From contig DBVZ01000010.1 in NCBI GenBank assembly GCA_002308255.1, positions 19,246 through 30,763 of the forward strand: a DNA stretch of 11,518 bases, given 5' to 3'. Positions 6,734 to 11,518 of this stretch are shown here, one piece after another. This DNA is from Lachnospiraceae bacterium UBA1251 (GTDB lineage Bacteria; Bacillota; Clostridia; Lachnospirales; Lachnospiraceae). The notes under the pieces are model-generated. The model did no database searches. It saw nothing but the letters and a program-made list of their open reading frames with translations, and was not told where the DNA came from. A program made the translations under genes and the position numbers. The number at the start of each line of letters is the position of its first letter. The stretch's first letter is position 1.

Positions 6734-7261
6734 ATGAAGAAGTTAGTTATACGAAGCGCAGTCCCGGAGGACGCGGAGCGTCTGCTGGAAATATACTCTT
6801 ATTACGTCATCCATACGGCCATTTCCTACGAGCGCGAAGTCCCCTCGCCGGGAGAATTCCGCGCCCGCATAGAAAATACGCTTAAAAAATATCCCTATCT
6901 CGTCCTGGAAGAAGACGGGCTCATTCAGGGCTACACTTATGCGGGGCCTTTCAAGCCCCGGGCGGCCTATGAGCATTCCTGTGAAGTCTCCATTTACCTC
7001 GCGCATAACGCGGACAGACAGGGTTTCGGCAGGAAGCTCTATGACGCGCTCGAGGATAAACTCAGGGAACAAGGCATTATCAATATGTACGCCTGCATCG
7101 CCGACCCCGTTGTGGAAGATGAATATCTGACAAGAAACAGCGAATTATTCCATCAGCACCTGGGATTCCGCAAAGTCGGAGAATTTCACAAATGTGCTTA
7201 TAAATTCAATCGCTGGTACAACATGATCTGGATGGAAAAGTTCATCGGGGAACATAACTGA
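6734..7261 (+). CDS. GNAT acetyltransferase, phosphinothricin acetyltransferase-like
   Basis: The 175-residue product matches the PAT/YncA (MnaT) branch of the GNAT superfamily, which acetylates amino groups of amino-acid-like substrates using acetyl-CoA. Visible features are the N-terminal IRSAVPEDAERLLEIYSYYV, a YPYLVLEEDG strand, YTYAGPFKPRAAY and the acetyl-CoA pyrophosphate loop RQGFGRK (about 95-101). Late signatures are LFHQHLGFRKVGEF and a WYNMIWMEK ending typical of this branch. The family usually has a PNxxS motif where this protein has DPVVEDEYLTRNS, a small insertion. The length is normal. The ribosome site is weak and distant (AGGCAGG), but the N-terminal alignment supports this start. 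The natural substrate cannot be read from sequence; methionine analogues or other amino acids are more likely than an herbicide. Confidence 0.88.
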   Translation: MKKLVIRSAVPEDAERLLEIYSYYVIHTAISYEREVPSPGEFRARIENTLKKYPYLVLEEDGLIQGYTYAGPFKPRAAYEHSCEVSIYLAHNADRQGFGRKLYDALEDKLREQGIINMYACIADPVVEDEYLTRNSELFHQHLGFRKVGEFHKCAYKFNRWYNMIWMEKFIGEHN

Positions 7262-7277
7262 CACCCGGGGGAAAAAC

Positions 7278-8243
7278 ATGAAAAAGTCCGAACTTGCAGC
7301 CAAACTTATTGTTCCTCCCGGGGAATTGGAAAATGCGCTCGTCAACGACTTTAACAGAAAAGTGCTCGAGGATCTGGCCGAAGCGGATTTCACGGGAGAT
7401 GTCGATAACGCTGCTGTGGAAGGAGCGGAAAACCTGCTGCGGAATTTCCTGAATGAGGTCTGGGCGGAGAAACCGCAGGCGCACAAATACGTCATCAACG
7501 CATGCCTTGCGCTCGCATTTCTTTTCAAAAAGCCTATGCATCCGCAGGATAAGGTCGGCTATATTACCCGCGTCGAAAACGGCGAGACCGGATATTACTG
7601 CTTTTACAACGAAAAGGGCACGATCTGCGACTACTGTGCGGCAGACCCTGTATCCGAACTGGAAACTATGTGGGAGGAACAGAGCGGAAAGATCCGGGAA
7701 GCATTCGGAGCGGAATCCGCCCTGGTCCGGAAGGAGATCCTTGCCTGCGGGTTTCAGGAAGCAGGGGTCATCCCTGTGGAAGATCTGACTTTCCACGAAG
7801 AGGTCCGGAAAATATGCGAGGGCAATCAGTGCCGGTCCTACGGGACGAGCTGGGCCTGCCCGCCGGCGGTCGGGACGGTTGAAGAATGCAGAGACAGGGT
7901 CCAAACGTTCCGGTATCTGCACCTGTTCTCCAGGATATATATTATCGAGGATTTTCTGGATATAGAAGGCATGCGCAGCAGCATGAAGGATTTCAAGAAC
8001 GCTGCATGGAACCTCGATAAAAAGCTGAAAGGACAGCTTGGCCGGATGATGATCCTGTCAAATGAGTCCTGCGGCCGATGCAAAGACTGCACCTTTCCGG
8101 ATGAGCCGTGCCGTTTTCCGGACGATCTGCATCATTCCATAGAAGGGTACGGATTCTATGTAAATGAACTGGCCGGACAGGCCGGCATCAGATATACGAA
8201 CGGGCCGGGCACCGTGACGTTCTTCGGAGCTGTTCTGTATTAG
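7278..8243 (+). CDS. DUF2284 metal-binding-type protein with extra N-terminal region
   Basis: Residues about 150-321 match DUF2284, a predicted metal-binding family. They show RKICEGNQCRSYGTSWACPP with C180, C185 and C194, then C204, then a CGRCKDCTFPDEPCR cluster (C265, C268, C271, C278) and the family-like SIEGYGFYVNELA ending. The cysteine pattern suggests iron-sulfur or other metal ligands. The first ~145 residues are not part of DUF2284 as I know it; they are helical and end in a segment with C108, C117 and C120 (YYCFYNEKGTICDYC), so the protein looks like a two-domain fusion. There is no signal peptide. It starts 16 bases after the GNAT stop, with a GGGGGA site, and is probably co-transcribed. 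It converges on the AGCS gene with only 26 bases between, where I see no clear terminator. Confidence 0.85.
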   Translation: MKKSELAAKLIVPPGELENALVNDFNRKVLEDLAEADFTGDVDNAAVEGAENLLRNFLNEVWAEKPQAHKYVINACLALAFLFKKPMHPQDKVGYITRVENGETGYYCFYNEKGTICDYCAADPVSELETMWEEQSGKIREAFGAESALVRKEILACGFQEAGVIPVEDLTFHEEVRKICEGNQCRSYGTSWACPPAVGTVEECRDRVQTFRYLHLFSRIYIIEDFLDIEGMRSSMKDFKNAAWNLDKKLKGQLGRMMILSNESCGRCKDCTFPDEPCRFPDDLHHSIEGYGFYVNELAGQAGIRYTNGPGTVTFFGAVLY

Positions 8244-8269
8244 CTGCACAATGCGCGGAGAACGATTGA

Positions 8270-9655
8270 TCACTTCATAGGATCTATAAATTCTTTCGTG
8301 TTCTTCCTGATAATTCCCGCAAACAGAATCAGGGAAAAAAGGTTGGGAATGCACATGATGCCGTTGCAGAAGTCCGCGGCGTCCCAAAGAATCTGCGCAG
8401 AAAGAACGAAGCCCGCAAAAGTCATGATCACATGCATGATTCGGAAACCGATGATCGTTTTGGACCCGAACAGGAACTGCCACGCGGATTCACCGTAAGT
8501 CTCCCAGCCGATCGTCGTGGAGAAGCAGAACAGGACGAGGCACAGGGTAACAACGATATCTCCCACTCTTCCGAGGGAGAGGGTCCACGCCGCATTCGAG
8601 ATGGCTGCGGTTTCCGTAACGCTGTAGACACCCGCCGCGACCTGCCCCCCGATTCCGGAAGTCAGCACAACCAGTGCCGTGAACGTGCAGATAACGATCG
8701 TGTCGAAGAAGACTTCCACGATGCCGTAAAGGCTCTGCTGTGCAGGGACCTCGATGTCGGAAGTGACGTGCACGAGAGGCGCGCCGCCGACACCGGCTTC
8801 ATTGGAGAAGACACCGCGTGTCACGCCCTTGGAGATCGCCTGCCGGATCGTGATGCCCATCACACCGCCCCACATTGCTCTGTTGCTGAAAGCACTCGTA
8901 AAGATCAGCGCCAGTGCGCCGGGTACGGCTTTGATATTTACGATAATGATGATCAGGCCGAAGAACACATAGACGACCGCCATCACCGGGGTCAGAACGG
9001 AGCACACGCTGCCGATCTTTTTGAGGCCGCCCATAATGACCAGCGCGGAAAGCCCGCAGAAGACAAGTCCCCACAACCAGCCGGGAATCACCGGGATACT
9101 GCTGCCGAGAACGCCCGCGATGGAGCTGGACTGGACCGCGTTGCAGGAAATGAACGAAACCAGGATACAGCAGATCGCAAATACGGCCGCGAAAATCTTT
9201 CCGAGCCATTTCCAGTTGTCTTTCATGCCGCGCGTCAGGATGTACATGACGCCGCCGCGCCAGATGCCCTTATCGTCTTTCTCCCGATAGTGCATGGCCA
9301 GCATGATCTCCGCGTATTTTGTCGCCATGCCGGTGATGGCCGCGACCCACATCCAGAAGATCGCGCCGGGGCCGCCGGAGACCAGCGCGGCCACGACACC
9401 GACGACATTCCCGTTGCCCACGCAGCCGGAAAGCGCCGTCGCCAGCGCTTCAAAAGGCCGGAGCTGCCCGTATCCCGTTCCCTTTTTCTTCAGATTTCCA
9501 AATACCGTGCGGACCGCCACGCCGAATTTTCGGAACTGGACGCCGCGTGTGATCACCGTCATCAGGATACCGGTGCCGAAGAACACGCACAGCATGATCG
9601 GTCCGAAAAGAAAGCCCGTACCGGTGTTGAAAAAGTTGTCAAGTGCAGTCAGCAT
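8270..9655 (-). CDS. AGCS-family sodium:alanine/glycine symporter
   Basis: The 461-residue product is a polytopic inner-membrane transporter of the alanine or glycine:cation symporter family, which imports small neutral amino acids with sodium. The family signature is clear: GNGNVVGVVAALVSGGPGA followed by IFWMWVAAITGMATKYAE (about 100-136). Other hallmarks are RGGVMYIL, GVFSNEAGVGGAPLVH (about 290-305) and about ten hydrophobic segments through to the C terminus. The length is normal for the family. The start at 9655 has an AGAGGGGG ribosome site and a good upstream promoter. It is transcribed alone, divergent from the XRE/Ro-like unit. Whether alanine, glycine or another residue is preferred cannot be read from the sequence. 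Confidence 0.95.
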   Translation of the reverse strand: MLTALDNFFNTGTGFLFGPIMLCVFFGTGILMTVITRGVQFRKFGVAVRTVFGNLKKKGTGYGQLRPFEALATALSGCVGNGNVVGVVAALVSGGPGAIFWMWVAAITGMATKYAEIMLAMHYREKDDKGIWRGGVMYILTRGMKDNWKWLGKIFAAVFAICCILVSFISCNAVQSSSIAGVLGSSIPVIPGWLWGLVFCGLSALVIMGGLKKIGSVCSVLTPVMAVVYVFFGLIIIIVNIKAVPGALALIFTSAFSNRAMWGGVMGITIRQAISKGVTRGVFSNEAGVGGAPLVHVTSDIEVPAQQSLYGIVEVFFDTIVICTFTALVVLTSGIGGQVAAGVYSVTETAAISNAAWTLSLGRVGDIVVTLCLVLFCFSTTIGWETYGESAWQFLFGSKTIIGFRIMHVIMTFAGFVLSAQILWDAADFCNGIMCIPNLFSLILFAGIIRKNTKEFIDPMK

Positions 9656-9684
9656 AACAGATTCCCCCTCTGCATTTTTAGGAA

Positions 9685-9714
9685 ATTATAATTCCCATTT
9701 ACCTACTAAGTCAA
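9685..9714 (-). promoter_or_regulatory. Sigma-70-type promoter of the AGCS gene
   Basis: On the minus strand, TTGACT (9714-9709) and TATAAT (9690-9685) are separated by 18 bases, near consensus, and lie about 30 bases before the start codon. Confidence 0.75.
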
Positions 9715-9763
9715 TAGGTTTTATACTATTTCAGAGATATTGCGGTTTTATACCACAAGTATA

Positions 9764-9792
9764 ATGACAAAGAGTTTTGGACGTGTTATAGT
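9764..9792 (+). promoter_or_regulatory. Sigma-70-type promoter upstream of the XRE/Ro-like unit
   Basis: ATGACA (9764-9769) and TATAGT (9787-9792) are 17 bases apart and each matches five of six consensus positions. A start near 9799 would give a leader containing the short ORF at 9839, the hairpins at 9964-10063 and then the XRE gene. Confidence 0.6.
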
Positions 9793-9838
9793 GATTTCCG
9801 GAAATAAAAAAGTACCGCAGGTCCGGAAAGGAAAGGCA

Positions 9839-10009
9839 ATGCTGCAGATCAGTGCGCAAAACAAAAAAAGAATATACGGCCCGTACGATCTTCAGGGGAC
9901 AACTCTGCCTTCATTCAGAAAGAATGAATGGATCAGTGATGCATGCCTTCATAAGACCGGATCAAGCGGTAATCTGGGACCGGGTGCCTCCATGCGCATC
10001 CCGGTATGA
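9839..10009 (+). CDS. Short hypothetical ORF or leader peptide (56 residues)
   Basis: ATG 9839 follows a GGAAAGGAAAGG ribosome site at good distance and opens a 56-residue frame that begins MLQISAQNKKRIYGPYDLQG. I do not recognise it; it has no membrane segment or cysteine knuckle. The frame is open upstream to 9740, but that part covers the promoter and is not used. Its last codons and stop lie inside the hairpin 9968-10030, and a terminator follows about 30 bases later. It may therefore be a leader peptide, a small protein with its own terminator, or a chance ORF on a structured RNA. Confidence 0.4.
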   Translation: MLQISAQNKKRIYGPYDLQGTTLPSFRKNEWISDACLHKTGSSGNLGPGASMRIPV

Positions 10010-10070
10010 CCGGATCGGATTCAGATTACCGAAAACCACCGCTTGTCCATAAAAGACAGGCGGTTTTTTT
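9964..10070 (+). promoter_or_regulatory. Structured leader with possible antiterminator/terminator switch
   Basis: GGTAATCTG (9968-9976) pairs perfectly with CAGATTACC (10022-10030), and inside it ACCGGG (9979-9984) pairs with CCCGGT (10000-10005). AAGCGGT (9964-9970) is also complementary to ACCGCTT (10038-10044), which is most of the 5' arm of the terminator. The two pairings exclude each other, as in attenuators. I do not recognise a known riboswitch core. Confidence 0.5.
10039..10070 (+). terminator. Rho-independent terminator before the XRE gene
   Basis: A 9-base-pair stem (10039-10047 with 10055-10063, one G-U pair) with loop CATAAAA is followed by seven T (10064-10070). It lies about 80 bases before the XRE start. 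Since I see no strong promoter between it and that gene, it probably works as a conditional terminator. Confidence 0.85.
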
Positions 10071-10149
10071 ACGCCTCGGCATGGTTCACATCGAAGACAG
10101 AGCGAAGAATCTTAAATGTAGGGAATGCAAGAAACAGGAGGTGTAAAAG

Positions 10150-10395
10150 ATGACAATTCCGTTCATTGATACAGTCGCAACAGGACGAAACATCAACAGG
10201 CTGCGAAATGCGGCCGGGATGTCCGTAAGGGATATCCAGACGGTGTTCGGATTCGCGACGCCGCAGGCAATTTACAAGTGGATCCACGGAACATCCATGC
10301 CGACGATCGACAATCTGGTCATTCTGGCAGCCATGCTGGGAGTGACTCTGGATGAGATCGTAGTACTGAGCACTGACGCCCGGATGTGTGGATAG
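10150..10395 (+). CDS. Small XRE-family helix-turn-helix regulator
   Basis: The 81-residue product is almost entirely one HTH_3/XRE domain (about 14-72). The sequence is NINRLRNAAGMSVRDIQ, then the recognition region FGFATPQAIYKW, and the typical PTIDNLVILAAMLGVTLDEIVV ending. A near-perfect ribosome site AGGAGGTG (10137-10144) precedes the ATG. It has no effector domain, as in phage-repressor-like or toxin-antitoxin regulators. It lies directly upstream of the tRNA-like array and the Ro-like gene on the same strand, so it probably regulates them or is co-expressed with them. The 80 bases between the terminator and this gene show nothing else I can name. Confidence 0.9.
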   Translation: MTIPFIDTVATGRNINRLRNAAGMSVRDIQTVFGFATPQAIYKWIHGTSMPTIDNLVILAAMLGVTLDEIVVLSTDARMCG

Positions 10396-10399
10396 GATA

Positions 10400-10507
10400 A
10401 TGAAAACTTCATATAAGAAAACCGGCGGCAGCTCATTCGGAAGAGCGCTGAAAAAAATAAATCCTGTGTGGGATTTTAACAGCAGAAAGATGCATTTACA
10501 GATGTAG
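10400..10507 (+). CDS. Possible 35-residue small protein overlapping tRNA-like module 1
   Basis: ATG 10400 lies four bases after the XRE stop with an AGGAT site and opens a 35-residue basic frame beginning MKTSYKKTGGSSFGRALKKI. The stop TAG (10505-10507) ends one base into the T stem of the tRNA-like fold. The frame therefore covers the acceptor 5' strand, the D arm and the whole insert of module 1. An open frame of this length can occur by chance, and the RNA fold is the stronger signal. It could also be a dual-function sequence. Confidence 0.3.
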   Translation: MKTSYKKTGGSSFGRALKKINPVWDFNSRKMHLQM

Positions 10508-10531
10508 TTGGTTCGATTCCAACCCGCCGGT
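10421..10531 (+). ncRNA. tRNA-like RNA module 1 with 59-base insert
   Basis: ACCGGCGG (10421-10428) pairs perfectly with CCGCCGGT (10524-10531) as an acceptor stem. A D arm follows at normal spacing (GCTC 10431-10434, loop ATTCGGAA, GAGC 10443-10446). The T arm is canonical: GTTGG (10507-10511), loop TTCGATT, CCAAC (10519-10523), abutting the acceptor strand exactly as in tRNA. Instead of an anticodon arm and variable loop (about 22 bases) there are 59 bases, 10448-10506. They hold GCTG/CAGC (10447-10450 with 10480-10483) around a hairpin AAATCC/GGATTT (10459-10464 with 10471-10476), then a hairpin TGCAT/ATGTA (10491-10495 with 10502-10506). No CCA is encoded. It looks like a tRNA mimic comparable to bacterial Y RNA modules, not a decoding tRNA. 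Confidence 0.75.
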
Positions 10532-10534
10532 ATG

Positions 10535-10600
10535 GGATGCTTACAGCAAAACAGCTTCCGTCCAAAGCACATGACATTTAATCATGAGGAAAATGCATCC
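10535..10600 (+). ncRNA. Structured RNA module 2 in the Ro-like locus
   Basis: GGATGC (10535-10540) pairs with GCATCC (10595-10600), enclosing a perfect 5-base-pair hairpin CATGA/TCATG (10570-10574 with 10582-10586). Its 7-base loop CATTTAA has the size of an anticodon loop. No T arm is visible, so this is the most divergent module. It starts four bases after module 1 and shares the TTACAGCA motif after its first strand with module 3. Confidence 0.5.
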
Positions 10601-10608
10601 TGAACAGG

Positions 10609-10694
10609 TGACCCTTACAGCAATTATTTGAGGAATGGCAAATACAGACTCATAACCTGTAGATCGGTTCGAATCCGAATTTTCAAAAGGGTCA
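10609..10694 (+). ncRNA. tRNA-like RNA module 3 with CAT anticodon loop and outer stem
   Basis: An outer stem TGACCCTT/AAGGGTCA (10609-10616 with 10687-10694) encloses a tRNA-like fold. Its acceptor-like stem is TTGAGGA/TTTTCAA (10628-10634 with 10680-10686, two G-U pairs). The anticodon arm is TACAG/CTGTA (10643-10647 with 10657-10661) with an A-C mismatch and the loop CTCATAA, typical of methionine tRNAs. The T arm is TCGG/CCGA (10664-10667 with 10675-10678) with loop TTCGAAT. The D arm is absent. The 3' strands of acceptor-like and outer stem are contiguous, while the 5' side has an 11-base bulge (10617-10627), so the two helices could stack. No normal tRNA has this outer stem. Confidence 0.7.
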
Positions 10695-10727
10695 TGCACT
10701 ATAACAGCGGAAAGGAGGAAAAAGACT

Positions 10728-11518
10728 ATGAATTTCGCTGAGGCAGCATTAAGAAACGCTGCATTTACAAGAACTGAAAACGGAGCCGCGGCATTAAACA
10801 CCACCGGCGATGCACGGCTGGATTTCTTCGGAGCAGCCGGTTCACTCCGCACGGCGCAGAAGGAGCGGATCAACCGTCTTTTCTCCGAAGCGTGGAAGCA
10901 GGATCCGCTGTTCGCAACGAAGATCGCGTTCTATGCGCGTGACGTAAGAGGCGGACTGGGCGAAAGGCAGACTTTCCGCACGCTCCTGCAGTACATGGCA
11001 GAGAATCACCCCGAGGCGCTGCGGCCGAACCTGGATCTGATCGGTGTCTACGGTCGTTACGACGACCTGTACGCCCTGATCGGAACGCCCCTCGAAAATG
11101 AGATGTGGGCGGCCATGAAGGCACAGTTCGAGGAAGACCGCCGGAACCTGCAGGCCGGAAATGCCGTTTCCCTGCTCGCAAAGTGGATCAGGACCGCCGA
11201 CGCTTCTTCTGAAAACACCAGAAGGCTCGGAATCCTGACCGCACAGAAGCTGGGATACTCCGTGTACGAATTCAAGAGACTGGTTCGTGCAATGAGGAAG
11301 CACATCGGAATCGTCGAAGCGCTCATGTCCGCGGGACGATGGGACGAAATCCGCTACTCCGCGGTTCCTTCCAGAGCCATGATGATTTACAGAAATGCGT
11401 TCATGAAGCATGACGCGGTCCGCTACGGAGAATTCGTCCAAAGGGCGGTACGCGGGGAGGAGACAGTCCACTCTGCGGCTCTGTACCCGTACGACATCGT
11501 CGAAAAGGTCATGGAAAT
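10728..11518 (+). CDS. DUF2828/TROVE-type (Ro60-like) protein, 3' end outside window
   Basis: The visible 263 residues match the DUF2828 family, whose members combine a TROVE-like helical-repeat region with a C-terminal von Willebrand A domain, as in the Ro60 RNA-binding ring. Key stretches are KIAFYARDVRGGLGER (about 65-80), LLAKWIRTADASS (about 149-161) and VPSRAMMIYRNAFMKHD (about 213-229). The vWA part would lie beyond the window. Ro proteins bind ends of misfolded RNAs and Y RNAs and cooperate with exonucleases or RNA repair; that this member does so is inference. The ATG follows AAAGGAGG (10711-10718) at 9 bases. It directly follows three structured RNA modules on the same strand, which matches the known linkage of bacterial Ro genes with tRNA-mimicking Y RNAs. 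The CDS is truncated by the window end. Confidence 0.85.
   Translation, partial: MNFAEAALRNAAFTRTENGAAALNTTGDARLDFFGAAGSLRTAQKERINRLFSEAWKQDPLFATKIAFYARDVRGGLGERQTFRTLLQYMAENHPEALRPNLDLIGVYGRYDDLYALIGTPLENEMWAAMKAQFEEDRRNLQAGNAVSLLAKWIRTADASSENTRRLGILTAQKLGYSVYEFKRLVRAMRKHIGIVEALMSAGRWDEIRYSAVPSRAMMIYRNAFMKHDAVRYGEFVQRAVRGEETVHSAALYPYDIVEKVME

Larger units (their letters stand above)
10477..10710 (+). repeat. Recurring T(T/A)ACAGC motif across the RNA array
   Basis: TAACAGCA (10477-10484), TTACAGCA (10541-10548), TTACAGCA (10615-10622) and TAACAGCG (10702-10709) recur at intervals of about 65-87 bases. Copies 2 and 3 follow directly after the first strand of a module stem, and copy 4 leads into the ribosome site of the Ro-like gene. 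Confidence 0.55.

Noticed and set aside
8432..9691. 419-codon plus-strand open frame opposite the AGCS gene
   Set aside because: It is antisense to a clear transporter; its product is a low-complexity run rich in Asp, Arg, His and Ala, typical of a shadow frame in GC-rich coding DNA.
9930..10070. A known riboswitch class in the leader
   Set aside because: I could not match the conserved cores of TPP, cobalamin, SAM, THF, guanidine or fluoride riboswitches; only the mutually exclusive pairing is supported.
10400..10531. Module 1 as a tmRNA (tRNA-like domain with an internal reading frame)
   Set aside because: The frame begins before the acceptor strand rather than inside the domain, the acceptor lacks the alanine G-U identity pair, there is no CCA, no pseudoknots are evident and the size is far too small.
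10609..10694. Module 3 as a functional methionine tRNA
   Set aside because: There is no D arm, the anticodon and T stems have mismatches, the acceptor-like stem has two G-U pairs and the outer stem is foreign to tRNA.
10396..10727. Canonical Y RNA Ro-binding sequence
   Set aside because: I looked for a GGTCCGA...TTGACC-type stem and did not find one in that orientation; the TGACCC...GGGTCA stem of module 3 has the strands the other way round.
1..11518. CRISPR array or integrated phage
   Set aside because: There are no regularly spaced identical repeats with unique spacers, no cas genes and no phage structural, integrase or recombinase genes in the window.

Overview
The window looks like a chromosomal stretch of an anaerobic Gram-positive gut-type bacterium, probably class Clostridia (Lachnospiraceae or Oscillospiraceae-like). 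The grounds are strong AGGAGG-type ribosome sites, moderately high GC, a clostridial Crp/Fnr regulator beside a ferredoxin-type protein, DUF2284 and AGCS genes, and compact protein-like reading frames. The taxonomy is inferred from sequence style, not from a marker gene.

Layout. (1) 1-2739: a 679-residue protein with a C-terminal TerD-like domain lies between two near-identical long palindromic elements (copy 1 at the window edge, copy 2 overlapping its stop codon). A 154-residue protein of unknown function follows. (2) 2768-3486: a 217-residue unknown protein and a strong hairpin terminator. (3) 3504-5330: a divergent unit. On the minus strand are a small multi-cysteine zinc-ribbon-like protein and a translationally coupled 4Fe-4S protein; on the plus strand is a Crp/Fnr-type regulator. 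A perfect 6-4-6 palindrome between them sits about 41.5 bases upstream of the inferred minus-strand start, the class II activator position. (4) 5356-8243: plus-strand genes for a membrane-anchored protein, an alpha/beta hydrolase, a PAT-like GNAT acetyltransferase, and a DUF2284 metal-binding protein with an extra N-terminal region. (5) 8270-9655: a minus-strand AGCS sodium:alanine/glycine symporter with its own promoter. (6) 9764-11518: a plus-strand unit with a good promoter, a short ORF, a structured leader and terminator, and an XRE regulator. After these come about 330 bases of tRNA-like modules and then a DUF2828/TROVE-type (Ro60-like) protein that runs off the window.

Region 6 is the most interesting. 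Directly between the XRE gene and the Ro-like gene lie at least two unmistakable tRNA-like folds: perfect or near-perfect T arms with TTCGAxT loops, acceptor stems, one D arm and one CAT anticodon loop. Neither is a normal tRNA. They carry a 59-base insert in place of the anticodon arm, a missing D arm, or an added outer stem with a one-sided bulge. A recurring T(T/A)ACAGC motif runs through the array and recurs just before the ribosome site of the Ro-like gene. Bacterial Ro proteins are known to work with Y RNAs that mimic tRNA, so this is plausibly a Ro/Y-RNA-like ribonucleoprotein system with an unusual tandem RNA locus, an XRE regulator and possibly an attenuated leader.

All calls rest on reading the sequence only. 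No alignment, folding or database search was run.
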